From: Microbacterium wangchenii
GTDB lineage: Bacteria; Actinomycetota; Actinomycetes; Actinomycetales; Microbacteriaceae
NCBI RefSeq assembly: GCF_004564355.1
Contig: NZ_CP038266.1
Location: 3,534,001-3,598,000 of the forward strand
Direction of reading: 5' to 3'
DNA length: 64,000 nt
Shown here piece after piece: positions 1-9,000 of the stretch (positions are counted from its first letter, which is position 1; each line of letters begins with the position of its first letter). The notes beneath the pieces are model-generated. The model ran no database searches. It was not told the DNA's origin and worked only from the letters and a program-made list of their open reading frames with translations. The translations under genes and the position numbers were made by a program.

Positions 1-321
1 CACGAGCGCCTCGGTGGCGACGTTGAGGATGCCACGGGGATCGTCGGCGCCGGAACCGACGGCGTCGCGCACGGCGGGGACGCCGAACAGCATGACGCCC
101 CCCAGACCCGCGTCGGCGGCATCCACGGCGGCGGCCCGGAGGGAGTCGAGCGTGTGCTGGTGCACGCCCGGCATCGAGGAGATCGGTGCGGGCTCGGTGA
201 TGCCCTCGCGCACGAACAGCGGAAGGACCAGCTGCGAGGGGACGAGGTGCGTCTCACGCGCGAGACGGCGGACGGCCGGGCTCTGGCGGAGGCGACGCGG
301 GCGATGCTGCGGGAAGCTCAC
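1..321 (-). CDS. hemB: Porphobilinogen synthase (delta-aminolevulinic acid dehydratase), N-terminal part
   Basis: Cytosolic enzyme that condenses two 5-aminolevulinate molecules to porphobilinogen. Only the first 107 codons lie in the window; the frame is still open at base 1. The N-terminus carries the family's basic start ([12 protein letters not shown] near residue 9) followed by [10 protein letters not shown] near residue 32, then the start of the first barrel strands. Metal and Schiff-base lysine residues lie outside the window. The GTG start overlaps the hemD stop as GTGA, so translation is coupled and this is the distal gene of hemQ-hemC-hemD-hemB. Confidence 0.93.
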   Translation of the reverse strand, partial: MSFPQHRPRRLRQSPAVRRLARETHLVPSQLVLPLFVREGITEPAPISSMPGVHQHTLDSLRAAAVDAADAGLGGVMLFGVPAVRDAVGSGADDPRGILNVATEALV

Positions 322-1124
322 GGCTGCAATTCGTCGGAGGCGTGCGGGAGGGGGAAGCGGGAGACGGCGTCGATGAGGGCGTCCACGGTCTGCTGATCGG
401 CGATGACGTCCACGCTCAGGCCGGTGCGCCGGGCGTCCTTCGCGGTGCGGGGGCCGATGGCGGCGATCACGGTCGCCGGCGGGATGTCGGGGAACTGCGC
501 GTGCACCTGCTCGGCGACCGACCCGCTCGTGACGAGAATGGCGTTGATCCGGCCGGATGCCACGTCGGTCGCGACCTTCTCGGCCACCGGAACCCCCACC
601 GTCCGGTACGCGACGACGCTGCGCACCCGATGCCCGGCCTCGCTCAGCAGCCGCGTGAGGACGGGCTTGGCGATCTCGCTGCGCAGGGTGAGCACATCGC
701 GCGGCTCGCTCTCGCGCGCGATCATCTCCTCGGCCAGCCCGGCGGCGGAGTTGTCGCGCTCGGGGACGAGGTCCACGCGGTAACCGACGGCCTGGAGGGC
801 TGCCGCGGTGGTCTCCCCCACGGCGGCGATCTTCGTCTTGGCGGGGATCTGCGCGCGGTAGGCGTAGAGCACGTCCACCGTCGTGGCACTGGTGACGGTG
901 AGCCAGTCGAAGGCCCCGGCGGCGAGGTCGGCGAGCGCCTGGTCGAGGGTCGCCTGATCGTTGGTCGGGGCGAAGTTGATCAGCGGGGCGATCACCGGCA
1001 CGGCGCCCTGCTGCCGGAGGGTCGCCGCCACGCCGTCGCCCCACGGGCCCCCGCGCGGCACGAGCACGCGCCAGCCCGCGAGGGGCTTGCCGGGTGCCGG
1101 CGTAGACCGGGAGCTGTGATTCAT
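318..1124 (-). CDS. hemD: Uroporphyrinogen-III synthase
   Basis: Closes and inverts ring D of hydroxymethylbilane to give uroporphyrinogen III in the cytosol. The 268-residue length fits the family, which has low sequence conservation. Visible signatures are the VLVPRGG start of the first lobe (near residue 20), [12 protein letters not shown] near residue 95 and [12 protein letters not shown] near residue 195, matching the two TS segments of the two-domain fold. The start codon overlaps the hemC stop (ATGA) and its stop overlaps the hemB start (GTGA), placing it firmly between them in one operon. The assignment rests partly on this context. Confidence 0.92.
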   Translation of the reverse strand: MNHSSRSTPAPGKPLAGWRVLVPRGGPWGDGVAATLRQQGAVPVIAPLINFAPTNDQATLDQALADLAAGAFDWLTVTSATTVDVLYAYRAQIPAKTKIAAVGETTAAALQAVGYRVDLVPERDNSAAGLAEEMIARESEPRDVLTLRSEIAKPVLTRLLSEAGHRVRSVVAYRTVGVPVAEKVATDVASGRINAILVTSGSVAEQVHAQFPDIPPATVIAAIGPRTAKDARRTGLSVDVIADQQTVDALIDAVSRFPLPHASDELQP

Positions 1125-2131
1125 GGGGTCGACTCTCGTGGTACCAGGTCGGCCGCCCCGCGTTCGAGCAGCCGACGTGCAATGTCGAACCCGGTGCGCG
1201 TAGCACGCGCGATCGGGTCCGCGCCGTCGGCAGCATCCGCACCATCGCCGCTACCTGGGTACCCACCATACCCCCGCTCGTGCGGGGGAGGGACTTCCAG
1301 CCGCACGGTGCGGTCCAGACCCACCCGGTGCGCGCCGTCGAGGGCGTACACGATGGCGCGCACGCGCAGATCCCCGTCCGTCACCTCCGCATGCGTTCCG
1401 ACCGGCGCGGAGCATCCCGCATCCAGTCCGGCCAGAACCGCGCGCTCGGCGGTGACGGCGGTGCGCGTCGCGGTGTCGTCGAGGAGGGAGATTGCCGCGA
1501 GCAGATCGGGGTCGGCATCGGTCGTCGTCTCGACGGCGAGCGCGCCCTGGCCGGGGGCCGTGGGCCAGTCGGCCAACCCCAGCGGCTCGGCGTGCAGCCC
1601 GCCCAGATCGCCGCCGAGCCGGGAAAGCCCTGCGGCGGCCAGGATGACCGCATCCAGCTCCCCGTCGCGCACGCGGGCCAGGCGGGAGTCGACGTTGCCG
1701 CGCAGGTCCTGCACGCTCACGCGCGGGTTCCGGCGCCGCACCTGGGCGATGCGCCGCGGGGAGCCCGTCCCCACGACCGCGCCGTCGGCCAGATCGCCCA
1801 GCGGCGTCCCGTCGCGGGTGATCACGACATCGCGTGCGTCCTCCCGCAGCGGGGTGGCGGCGATCACCAGACCGGGAGGCTGCGCGGTGGGCAGATCCTT
1901 CAGCGAGTGCACGAGCAGGTCGCAGCGCCCCGCCAGCAGTGCCTCGCGCAGCGTCGTGGCGAACACCCCGCGGCCACCCAGCTGGGACAGCGACGCCCTC
2001 GAGACATCGCCTTCGCTGACGATGGGGACGAGCTCGACGGACCGGCCCGACGCGGCCGCGAGCGCGTCGGCGACCTGCTGGGATTGGGCAAGGGCCAGCG
2101 CGCTGCGCCGTGTGCCCAGACGAAGGGTCAT
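1121..2131 (-). CDS. hemC: Hydroxymethylbilane synthase (porphobilinogen deaminase)
   Basis: Polymerises four porphobilinogens into hydroxymethylbilane using a dipyrromethane cofactor. Starting at the ATG at 2131 gives 336 residues beginning [16 protein letters not shown], the classic N-terminus; the upstream extension reads as non-homologous. HSLKDLP contains the catalytic Asp79, [11 protein letters not shown] lies near 144, and [11 protein letters not shown] contains the cofactor-attaching Cys240. Residues about 281-306 form a Pro/Gly/Asp/Ala-rich insert within the third domain that I do not recognise from the family; its DNA holds two small palindromes. The gene starts 7 bases after the hemQ stop and overlaps hemD by ATGA. 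Confidence 0.95.
   Translation of the reverse strand: MTLRLGTRRSALALAQSQQVADALAAASGRSVELVPIVSEGDVSRASLSQLGGRGVFATTLREALLAGRCDLLVHSLKDLPTAQPPGLVIAATPLREDARDVVITRDGTPLGDLADGAVVGTGSPRRIAQVRRRNPRVSVQDLRGNVDSRLARVRDGELDAVILAAAGLSRLGGDLGGLHAEPLGLADWPTAPGQGALAVETTTDADPDLLAAISLLDDTATRTAVTAERAVLAGLDAGCSAPVGTHAEVTDGDLRVRAIVYALDGAHRVGLDRTVRLEVPPPHERGYGGYPGSGDGADAADGADPIARATRTGFDIARRLLERGAADLVPRESTP
1256..1288. repeat. Two palindromes inside the hemC in-frame insert
   Basis: A 10-base perfect palindrome TGGGTACCCA (1256-1265) is followed by a hairpin with 7-bp arms CCCCCGC/GCGGGGG and a TCGT loop (1271-1288). Both fall in the DNA encoding the unusual residues 281-306 of HemC, so the insert may derive from a small palindromic element. 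Confidence 0.6.
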
Positions 2132-2138
2132 CGGCGCC

Positions 2139-2810
2139 TCACTGCAGCACCTCGGGCACCTCATGCACCTCGATGAGCCGTCCCGTGAAGAACGGAACCT
2201 CCTCGCGGACGTGGCGGCGCGCCTCGGTGTAGCGCAGCTCGCGCATCATGTCGACCAGATCGGTGAGCACGTCGGCTTCCATGGGCAGCAGCCACTCGTA
2301 ATCGCCCAGGGCGAAGGATGCGACGGTGTTGGCGGTCACGCCGGTGAAGGCGGCCCCCTTACGGCCGTGGTCGGCGAGCATCGCACGGCGCTCGGCCTCG
2401 GGAAGGAGGTACCACTCGTAGCTGCGCACGAACGGGTACACCGTGAGCCACTGCTTGGCCGGAACGCCGCGGAGGAAACCGGGCACGTGGGCGCGGTTGA
2501 ACTCGGCGTCGCGGTGCACGCCCATCGCGTTCCACACCGGCAGGAGCGGCCGCAGCAGCTCGGTGCGGCGCAGCCGGCGCAGATCGCGCTGCAGCGCCTC
2601 GGGGTCGGGGCCGTACAGCCAGATCATCAGGTCGGCGTCGGCGCGGAGACCGCTCACGTCGTAGAACCCGCGCACCGTGACACCGCCGCTCTCGATGAGG
2701 GCGACGATGTCGCTCAGTTCGGTGTCGTCGGGCTCGGCGACAGGGTTCTCCGGGTCGCGACGGAGCACGGCCCAGAGGGTGAACACGGATTCGGGAGAGT
2801 CCTCGGACAT
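2139..2810 (-). CDS. hemQ: Coproheme decarboxylase (HemQ / ChdC)
   Basis: Heme-binding enzyme of the chlorite dismutase superfamily that oxidatively decarboxylates coproheme to heme b, the last step of the coproporphyrin-dependent pathway of Gram-positive bacteria. The 223-residue form starts at the ATG at 2810. It shows SVFTLWAVLRRDP at the N-terminus, RGFYDVSGLRADAD near 48, AHVPGF with the actinobacterial distal His near 108, and YPFVRSYEWY near 125 with the catalytic Tyr region. MLADHG near 145 holds the proximal His. A GTG at 2855 would add 15 residues and overlap the preceding stop as GTGA, so the exact start is uncertain. Confidence 0.92.
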   Translation of the reverse strand: MSEDSPESVFTLWAVLRRDPENPVAEPDDTELSDIVALIESGGVTVRGFYDVSGLRADADLMIWLYGPDPEALQRDLRRLRRTELLRPLLPVWNAMGVHRDAEFNRAHVPGFLRGVPAKQWLTVYPFVRSYEWYLLPEAERRAMLADHGRKGAAFTGVTANTVASFALGDYEWLLPMEADVLTDLVDMMRELRYTEARRHVREEVPFFTGRLIEVHEVPEVLQ

Positions 2811-2851
2811 GCCTCCAGTCTGCTCCGCGGCGCCCGAGCCACCAAACGCGC

Positions 2852-3130
2852 TCACCTGGTGTAGAGCCGCACCAATCCCCAGACCGCCAGGCCGGCCGCC
2901 ACGGCGACTCCGACGACGGCGGCTGCCGCGCCCGTGGGGTTGACGCGTGCGAACTCCCGCGCTTGCGCGACACCGCGGTCCACGCCATGCCCCACGCGCT
3001 TGGGTACGTTCGCCTTGACCTCGATGGCTGCCAGCGTCGCCTTCAACTCGGCGCGCGCCTTCTCGACGGGATCGGAGATACCCAGCGCGACGGCGGTGCG
3101 GGGGACGGGAACGGGTCGATCAACGCTCAT
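2852..3130 (-). CDS. DUF3618-type small membrane protein
   Basis: A 92-residue protein. A charged N-terminal half (SDPVEKARAELKATLAAIE, near residue 19) is typical of the actinobacterial DUF3618 family. A glycine/alanine-rich hydrophobic segment at about residues 66-88 ends in a short basic tail, consistent with one membrane anchor. The function of the family is unknown. Its start overlaps the stop of the holin-like gene (ATGA) and its stop touches the alternative GTG start of hemQ (GTGA), so it is transcribed into the heme genes. DUF3618, holin-like and YtxH-like proteins often occur together in actinobacteria. Confidence 0.8.
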   Translation of the reverse strand: MSVDRPVPVPRTAVALGISDPVEKARAELKATLAAIEVKANVPKRVGHGVDRGVAQAREFARVNPTGAAAAVVGVAVAAGLAVWGLVRLYTR

Positions 3131-3531
3131 TCGCGTGCCTCTTTCACGATCCGGATGTCTTCTGCGACGGCCTGGCCGGGATTCTCCCCGGAGCCGAGTC
3201 GACGGAATCGCATGATGCCCAGGAGCGCGAGGATCGCGACGAGAACCAGCATCACGCCGAACACCACGAGGGCCGACAGCCACACCGGCCACCACGACGA
3301 CAGGCCGGCGATCACGAAGGCGAAGAAGACCGGCAGCGACCAGAACAGCACGAACAGGGCGCCGACGAACCAGCCGGCCCCGATCCCGGCCTGCTTCGCC
3401 GTTTCACCCAGCCACTTCTTGGCGGCATTGATCTCGGCGACGACGAGATTGCGCACGAGCTCGGGGATGTCCCCGAGCAGGGTGAACAGACTCTCGTCGG
3501 CGCGGTCGCGGAACCCGCGCGGCGTGGTCAT
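3127..3531 (-). CDS. Phage-holin-superfamily III (DUF1469-like) membrane protein
   Basis: 134 residues. The N-terminal amphipathic region (SLFTLLGDIPELVRNLVVAEINAAK, about 14-38, read in parts) is followed by two long hydrophobic segments at about 47-75 and 83-106, then a short charged tail. This matches the Phage_holin_3_6 / DUF1469 family of chromosomal envelope proteins, which despite the name is not tied to phage. No phage genes are nearby. It begins 5 bases after the end of the upstream YtxH-like gene and overlaps the DUF3618 gene by ATGA. Confidence 0.8.
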   Translation of the reverse strand: MTTPRGFRDRADESLFTLLGDIPELVRNLVVAEINAAKKWLGETAKQAGIGAGWFVGALFVLFWSLPVFFAFVIAGLSSWWPVWLSALVVFGVMLVLVAILALLGIMRFRRLGSGENPGQAVAEDIRIVKEARE

Positions 3532-3536
3532 CTCAG

Positions 3537-3995
3537 TCAGCTCCCGGCGCTGGTGGCGTTCTTGGTTTCGCCGGCCTGCGGCTGACCCGAGGTCTTCGCG
3601 TCGTCGGAGTTCTTCGTCCCGGCGGAGTCCGTGTCACCGGACGTGGAGCCGCCGGCGGCCTCTTCGGCGTCTTCCAGCGAGTCCTCCACGGCTTCTGCGA
3701 CGTCGCGGGCGGCCGACTTCGCAGCCGCGGCGGCGCGCTGCGCCTTCTCCGACACGCTGCCCGAGCCGCCGGCTGCCGTGGTGACGCGCTTCGCGCCGTC
3801 CCACAGGACGCCGGGGACGACCTTGGCCGCCGAGGTGCCGAACGCCTTGGCCTTGTCGACCTGCTTCTGCACCGGGTCGGTGTGCCAGGCCTTCAGAGCC
3901 TGTTCCTTGATCTGCTCGTAGCGTTCGCGGCCCGCGCGACTGCCGAGCACGTATCCGGCTGCGAGGCCGATGACGAGTCCTACTTTGCCCTTCAT
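3537..3995 (-). CDS. YtxH-like small envelope protein
   Basis: 152 residues from the ATG at 3995, which is preceded by AGGAGA at proper spacing. The N-terminus KVGLVIGLAAGYVLGSRAG is a glycine-zipper membrane segment. A lysine-rich helix (QIKEQALKAWHTDPVQKQVDKA) follows, then an alanine/glutamate helix (about 82-113) and a disordered Ser/Thr/Asp/Gly tail. This is the YtxH/general-stress envelope pattern; function unknown. A much longer open frame runs upstream of this ATG inside hemY, but it is an antisense-type GC artefact. Likely co-transcribed with the two following membrane genes. Confidence 0.75.
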   Translation of the reverse strand: MKGKVGLVIGLAAGYVLGSRAGRERYEQIKEQALKAWHTDPVQKQVDKAKAFGTSAAKVVPGVLWDGAKRVTTAAGGSGSVSEKAQRAAAAAKSAARDVAEAVEDSLEDAEEAAGGSTSGDTDSAGTKNSDDAKTSGQPQAGETKNATSAGS

Positions 3996-4102
3996 GGGGC
4001 TCTCCTCACGATCGATGATGGGAGGTGCGGTGCGCTCCCACAGTAGCCCCGTATTCCTCTCGCGGCATTCGCCCTTGACATCCTCCGACCGGGAGGGCAG
4101 GG

Positions 4103-5602
4103 TCACGCGCCCGAGGCCGTCTCCCGCCACAGCAGCGCCGAGCGGACGCGCTCGGCTTCGGCGCGCGCGTCGGGAACGACCTGGGCGAGGCCCGTGCCGG
4201 ACAGCCACGCGCCCGTCGCCCCGAGGCCTGCGACGGCCCGGACGGCGCCGCGGGCCGCGGCCGTCGTGGCGGCGCGGCCGATCGTGGCCGCAGGCTGCGC
4301 CTGCGCGTACCGTTCGCGCTGCGCGCCGCGCAGGCTCGCCGCGCCCAGTTCCACGCCCAGCATCCTGGCCGCCTCCGCCAGGGCGAGGGATGCGGCGGCG
4401 TCGTCGTCGAGGGCGGCGGTGGCCGGTTCCTCGCCCTGCGCGCCGAACGAGACCCGCAGCACGTGACGATCCCCGCCGGCTGCGGCCGCGACCCACTCCC
4501 ACTTGGCGGTGGAGTGCGTGAGCGCCTTGGCCGGTCCCGTGCCCGGCACGGTGAGCACGCCGGATCCGCGGGGCGCGGCGTCGAGGGCGGCGGAATCGAC
4601 GACGAGGGTGACGACCTCCACGACGGGCGCGGGCGCGGCCTCGCGATCCAGCAGCGGCGCCACCGGGGAGAGCAGTTCCCGCGCCGCGCGCTCGGGCACC
4701 GCGACGATGACGGCGTCGGCGCGCATCGGGGAGGCGCCCCCGGCTGCCGCATCCGGCTGCTCCCCCGCGGCCTCGCCGTCGGCCACGTGCACGTCCCACG
4801 CCTCCCCCGTGGCCTGCAGGCCGGTGACGCGTGCACCCGTGCGGATCTCCCCGCCCAGTTCGCGCACACGCTCGGCCAGAGCGTCCACGAGCGTCGACAT
4901 GCCCCCGCGCAGGCCCTCGACCGCGCTCCCCGGTGCCGCCGTGCGGCCGCCGCGCAGCTCGGCGACGGCGCCGCTGAGCGACCCCGTCCGGGTCAGCGCG
5001 GCGTTCAGCCCGGGTGCCGCCAGGTCGACGTCGATGTCGTCGGGCCGGGCGGAGTAGACCCCGCTGGTGACAGGAGCAACGAGCCGGTCGAGCACGCGCG
5101 CGCCCATGCGGCTGCGCACGAGCGCCCCCAGGCTCTGCTGATGCCCGATCGTGAGCGGCGGGCGCAGCCGGTCGAGGTAGGCCCGCCATGCGCCGCGCCA
5201 TCCGATGATGCGCCGCACCTCCGGGGCCCACGGGTTGTCGGGGATGCCCAGCACGCCGCCGCGCGGCAGCGGTGCCGCCGCCCCGCCAGGCAGTCCGGCG
5301 ACCCACGCGCCGGCGGGGCGGGGGGTGGTGACCGCATCGCTCAGCCCGAGTTCGTCGACCAGGGAGCGGACAGTGCCGCCGCGGGTGGCGTAGCTCTCGG
5401 CACCCACGTCCAGGACCAGGCCGTCGATCTCGGCCGATCGCACGACGCCACCCACCCGCGGGTCCTGTTCGAGCACCGTCACGCGCACACCGACCTTCGC
5501 GCATTCCCACGCGGCGACGAGGCCCGCGACACCACCGCCGACCACGACGACGTGCTTCTGGCGGGCCTGCGCGGCGAGGCGGTCCAGCGGGCCCTCGCTC
5601 AT
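4103..5602 (-). CDS. hemY: Coproporphyrinogen III / protoporphyrinogen oxidase (FAD)
   Basis: FAD-dependent six-electron oxidase that, with HemQ in the same region, most likely acts as coproporphyrinogen III oxidase (CgoX). 499 residues. The dinucleotide-binding motif [16 protein letters not shown] lies near residue 18, followed by the flavin-binding stretch [25 protein letters not shown] near 65 is the substrate-side signature of this family, and the C-terminus has a [21 protein letters not shown]-contact segment. Length suits HemY-type (450-500) rather than HemG-type enzymes. The start overlaps the hemE stop (ATGA), so hemE-hemY form a coupled pair. Confidence 0.92.
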   Translation of the reverse strand: MSEGPLDRLAAQARQKHVVVVGGGVAGLVAAWECAKVGVRVTVLEQDPRVGGVVRSAEIDGLVLDVGAESYATRGGTVRSLVDELGLSDAVTTPRPAGAWVAGLPGGAAAPLPRGGVLGIPDNPWAPEVRRIIGWRGAWRAYLDRLRPPLTIGHQQSLGALVRSRMGARVLDRLVAPVTSGVYSARPDDIDVDLAAPGLNAALTRTGSLSGAVAELRGGRTAAPGSAVEGLRGGMSTLVDALAERVRELGGEIRTGARVTGLQATGEAWDVHVADGEAAGEQPDAAAGGASPMRADAVIVAVPERAARELLSPVAPLLDREAAPAPVVEVVTLVVDSAALDAAPRGSGVLTVPGTGPAKALTHSTAKWEWVAAAAGGDRHVLRVSFGAQGEEPATAALDDDAAASLALAEAARMLGVELGAASLRGAQRERYAQAQPAATIGRAATTAAARGAVRAVAGLGATGAWLSGTGLAQVVPDARAEAERVRSALLWRETASGA

Positions 5603-6642
5603 GCGGCCTCCTCGTGGGCGAAGGCGACGATCCGGCTCAGGACTGCCGGATCGGTGTCGGGCGGCACGCCGTGGCCGAGGTTGAGGATGTGCGCGCGCGC
5701 ACGTCGACCGCGCGCCAGGACGTCCGAGACATGCGCGAGCAGGACCTCCTCGGGAGCGGACAGCAGCGCGGGGTCGATGTTGCCCTGCACCGTCGTGTCC
5801 TCCCCGAGCACCGCGGCCGCCTCATCCAACGGCTGGCGCCAGTCGACGCCCACCGCGTCGGCGATCCCGTCCAGGCGCATGTCGGCCAGGAACGGTCCCG
5901 TGCCCACGCCGAAGTGGATGCGGGGCACCGTCACCCCCTCGAACGCCGCGCGCGAGTGCGGCGCGGCAAAGGCCCGGTAATCGGCGGTGGAGAGGGAGCC
6001 GGCCCACGAGTCGAACAGCTGCACGGCCGAGGCGCCGGCCGCCACCTGGGCCTGCAGGAACGCCGACGACACGGCGGCGAGCCATCCGGCCAGGCGGTGC
6101 CAGGAGGCGGGATCGGAGTGCATCATGGCGCGCGCACGCAGGTGCTCCTTCGACGGGGCACCCTCCACGAGGTACGCAGCGAGCGTGAAGGGGGCGCCGG
6201 CGAATCCGATGAGGGGCGTGTCGCCGAGCTCGTCGGTGACGATCCGGACGGCCTCGCGCACGGGGCCGGCAGCCAGGGCGACGGCGGCCGGATCGATCGC
6301 CGTGACGCGCGCGACGTCGGATGCGGTGCGCACCGGGTCGGCGAAGACCGGGCCGCGTCCGGGCTCGATCTCCACGTCGATGCCGGCGAGGCGCAGCGGG
6401 ATGACGATGTCGCTGAAGAAGATGCCCGCGTCCACTCCGTGGCGGCGCACCGGCTGCAGCGTGATCTCGGCCGCGAGGTCCGGCGTCAGGCACGCGTCCA
6501 GCATGCGCGTGCCCACGCGCAGCTCGCGGTACTCCGGCAGGGAGCGGCCGGCCTGGCGCATGAACCACACCGGGGTGCGGTCGGGGCGGTCGCCGCGGAG
6601 GGCGCGGAGGAGGGGTGCATCGGGTGAGGCCACGTCTCCCAT
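5599..6642 (-). CDS. hemE: Uroporphyrinogen decarboxylase
   Basis: Converts uroporphyrinogen III to coproporphyrinogen III in the cytosol. 347 residues. The hallmark [16 protein letters not shown] lies at residues 24-39, with the substrate-binding arginines 29 and 33. FFSDIVIPL near 75 and [12 protein letters not shown] near 142 are further family segments. The ATG at 6642 has only a weak ribosome site close by; the in-frame GTG at 6633 is a plausible alternative. First gene of the minus-strand heme block, coupled to hemY by ATGA. About 33 bases separate it from the regulator upstream. Confidence 0.94.
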   Translation of the reverse strand: MGDVASPDAPLLRALRGDRPDRTPVWFMRQAGRSLPEYRELRVGTRMLDACLTPDLAAEITLQPVRRHGVDAGIFFSDIVIPLRLAGIDVEIEPGRGPVFADPVRTASDVARVTAIDPAAVALAAGPVREAVRIVTDELGDTPLIGFAGAPFTLAAYLVEGAPSKEHLRARAMMHSDPASWHRLAGWLAAVSSAFLQAQVAAGASAVQLFDSWAGSLSTADYRAFAAPHSRAAFEGVTVPRIHFGVGTGPFLADMRLDGIADAVGVDWRQPLDEAAAVLGEDTTVQGNIDPALLSAPEEVLLAHVSDVLARGRRARAHILNLGHGVPPDTDPAVLSRIVAFAHEEAA

Positions 6643-6675
6643 CCTCGCACCCGCCGTCCGGGCGCCGGCTGGGCG

Positions 6676-8958
6676 TCAGGCCGGGGCGCCGCGCCCCGCG
6701 AAGTCGGCCAGCAGCTCGGCCGGACAGGCGGCGCGGGCGTGCTCCGCTCCGGCGAGCGCGCCGAGCCGATCCAGGGCGGCGAGCGTTCCGATGCGGTCGG
6801 ATGCGGCGGCCAGCGCGCGCACGAGCGCGTCGGCCGCCGCGATCTGGCGTGCCGGATCGCGCGCGTTGGTGGCGATCTCGAGGGCCTCGCTCAGGTGCCC
6901 GATGCGTTCACGGGGCTGGGCGGCGGCGGCGGCTCTGAGCATGAGGGCACGGTGCAGGCAGCGGAGGTCGCCGAGGCGGCGGAACGCGTCGACGAGGTCA
7001 CCGAGGTCACCGGCCCCCGCCAGCCCGAGGCCGGCCTGCACCAGCTGCGCATGCGCGGTCTCGTGCGGGTTCTGCATCGCCTCGGCCGCCGCGCGCGCCT
7101 GCGCGGCCCACCCGATCGCCCGCTCACGGTCGTCCGGGTGCTCGGCGGCGACGGAGGCCATCATGTACCGCACATTGTTGACGTGCACGAGATCGCCCGC
7201 GCGCGCGTACGCGCGCATCGACGCCGTGAACGCCGCCAGCGCCGCGGCCCGGTCCGGCGTGGCGCCTGCCCGCAGAGCGATCCCCCGCGCCTGGAGGATG
7301 GCTCCCCGGTCCCAGTCCCCGCCGTGCTCGCCGACGAGCCGCTCCGCGGCCGCGCAGTGCATCAGCGCGGTCTCGACATCGCCCCGGTAGGCGGCCGCCC
7401 AGGCCGCCAGCTGCTCCGCGGCGCGTGTGCCGTCGTCGTCCGCGGCTCCGGCAGCCGCCCGATCGGCGAGGGAGCGGACGAGATCGATGTCGACGAACGC
7501 CAGCGCCATGCCCACCGCGAGCAGCTGCTGCGGCGTGGCCGAGGCGAGCACTCCCTCATCCCGGGCGGCGTCGGTGAGCGCGTCGATGCTGTCGATGTCG
7601 GCCCCGTACTGCTCGACGCCGACGGCGAGGTCGGCCGCGAGTGCCATCGCATCGGGGTGACCGGCCGCGATCATCCAGCGCAGGGCGGCGTTGACCTCCG
7701 GGCACAGCACCGCCGATCGGTGCGACGCCGACGCGCTCGCGTCGGTGCGCGCGGTCCGGATGAACGCCCGGGCGGTCTCGGTGACGGCGACGGCGTGCAG
7801 CTCCAGCACCTCGCGGATGGTCGACGCCTCGGTGCGGGCGTGCACGAACTCGCGCATAACGGCCAGCAGCCGGAAGCGGCCGGGGTGCGTGCGCGTCGGC
7901 ACGATCAGGGAGTGATCCAGCAGCCGCAGGACGACGCCCGTCGTGCCGGGTCCCGTCACAGCGGCGGCGAGGTCCATGTCGAACGTGCGGGGAAGGGCGG
8001 CCAGGCGCCGCAGCACATCCTGCTCCTGCGTCGACAGCAGATCCCACGTCCACCCGAAGGCGGTGTCGAGGCTGCGGTGGCGCCCGGCCGGACTGGCACG
8101 GTCCAACGTCGCCAGGTCACGCGCCAGGCGCGCGTCCAGTTCGGCGAGGGGAAGGTGCCGGGCCACGGATGCGGCCAGCTCCAGGGCGAGCGGAAGTCCG
8201 TCCAGCCGCTGCGCGATCCTCGCCACCAGCACCGGGTCGCCGGCGTCCGCTCCGGCCGCGCGCAGGCGATCGGACAGCAGGGCGCACGCCGGCGAGTCCG
8301 CACCCTCCGCCCCGAGCGGGCGGAGGGTGTGCACCGCCTCCCCCGGCGCGCCCAGCGGGGTACGGGAGGTCACCAGGACGCGCACGGACGGGACGCGCAT
8401 GCGCAGGGCGCCGACCACCGCGACGGTGGCCGGTCCGACCCGGTCGGCGTTGTCCAGGAGCAGCAGGTGCGGGCGCGCGGCCAGCGCGACCGAGACGGCG
8501 CCCTGCAGGTCGCCGGGTGTGGCCTCCAGGCCCAGCGCGCGGGCGATCCGGGTCGCCACGTCGTCGGGGGCCGCGTGCTCGAGCTCCACCACGAGCGGCG
8601 TGCGCTCGCCGTCGCCGTGGGCGGTTTCGAGCCCGAGGCGGGTCTTGCCGACCCCTCCCGGTCCCACGATCGTGACCCACCCGTGGCGTTCGAGGAGCGC
8701 GCGCACGGCGGAGAGGTCGTCGTCACGGCCGTGCAGCGTGTCGGTCGGCACCGGCACCGATCCCTCGTGCCGTGCGCGGGCGGCTGCGACGAGGGCCGCG
8801 CGGCTCTCGGCCGCGAGCTTGCGCCGCAGACTCGCGATGTGACTTTCGACGGTGCGCACGGAGATGAACAACTCCGCGGCGATCTCGGGGTTGGTCTGGC
8901 GCCGCTCCACCGCGGCGAGCACCGCGCGCTCGCGCGGTGTGAGGGCGGACCCGCTCAC
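6676..8958 (-). CDS. Large ATPase-type transcriptional regulator with N-terminal LuxR helix-turn-helix
   Basis: About 760 residues. The N-terminus is a LuxR/GerE helix-turn-helix (LTPRERAVLAAVE...TNPEIAAELFISVRTVESHIASLRRKL, residues 6-50, read in parts). A P-loop ATPase domain follows: Walker A GPGGVGKT near 99-106 and Walker B HLLLLDNAD near 160. Then come NB-ARC/winged-helix-like segments and an alanine-rich C-terminal half resembling TPR sensor repeats. In typical LAL regulators the HTH is at the C-terminus, so this is the inverted layout. I chose the GTG at 8958 because TAGAGT lies 7 bases upstream, suggesting a leaderless mRNA; a GTG at 8967 is possible. The target is unknown. Confidence 0.82.
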   Translation of the reverse strand: MSGSALTPRERAVLAAVERRQTNPEIAAELFISVRTVESHIASLRRKLAAESRAALVAAARARHEGSVPVPTDTLHGRDDDLSAVRALLERHGWVTIVGPGGVGKTRLGLETAHGDGERTPLVVELEHAAPDDVATRIARALGLEATPGDLQGAVSVALAARPHLLLLDNADRVGPATVAVVGALRMRVPSVRVLVTSRTPLGAPGEAVHTLRPLGAEGADSPACALLSDRLRAAGADAGDPVLVARIAQRLDGLPLALELAASVARHLPLAELDARLARDLATLDRASPAGRHRSLDTAFGWTWDLLSTQEQDVLRRLAALPRTFDMDLAAAVTGPGTTGVVLRLLDHSLIVPTRTHPGRFRLLAVMREFVHARTEASTIREVLELHAVAVTETARAFIRTARTDASASASHRSAVLCPEVNAALRWMIAAGHPDAMALAADLAVGVEQYGADIDSIDALTDAARDEGVLASATPQQLLAVGMALAFVDIDLVRSLADRAAAGAADDDGTRAAEQLAAWAAAYRGDVETALMHCAAAERLVGEHGGDWDRGAILQARGIALRAGATPDRAAALAAFTASMRAYARAGDLVHVNNVRYMMASVAAEHPDDRERAIGWAAQARAAAEAMQNPHETAHAQLVQAGLGLAGAGDLGDLVDAFRRLGDLRCLHRALMLRAAAAAQPRERIGHLSEALEIATNARDPARQIAAADALVRALAAASDRIGTLAALDRLGALAGAEHARAACPAELLADFAGRGAPA

Positions 8959-8965
8959 GGGCGCC

Positions 8966-8971
8966 ACTCTA
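8966..8971 (-). promoter_or_regulatory. -10 box of the ATPase-type regulator gene
   Basis: TAGAGT lies 7 bases before the GTG at 8958. Transcription would start at or next to the start codon. No convincing -35 is seen. Confidence 0.5.
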
Positions 8972-9000
8972 CTCAGGCCCCGCGCGGGCGGAAGAGCGCG

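Noticed and set aside
342..2864. Open frame of 840 codons opposite hemD, hemC and hemQ
   Set aside because: Antisense to three well-recognised genes, with Arg/Gly/His-rich translation typical of GC-rich shadow frames.
3127..3531. Prophage remnant because of the holin-like protein
   Set aside because: This holin superfamily is a common chromosomal envelope family; no integrase, lysin or capsid gene is near.
3537..5510. One 657-residue protein covering hemY and the YtxH-like gene
   Set aside because: Only its last 152 residues look like a protein; the rest is Arg/Gly/Pro-rich and overlaps hemY in another frame.
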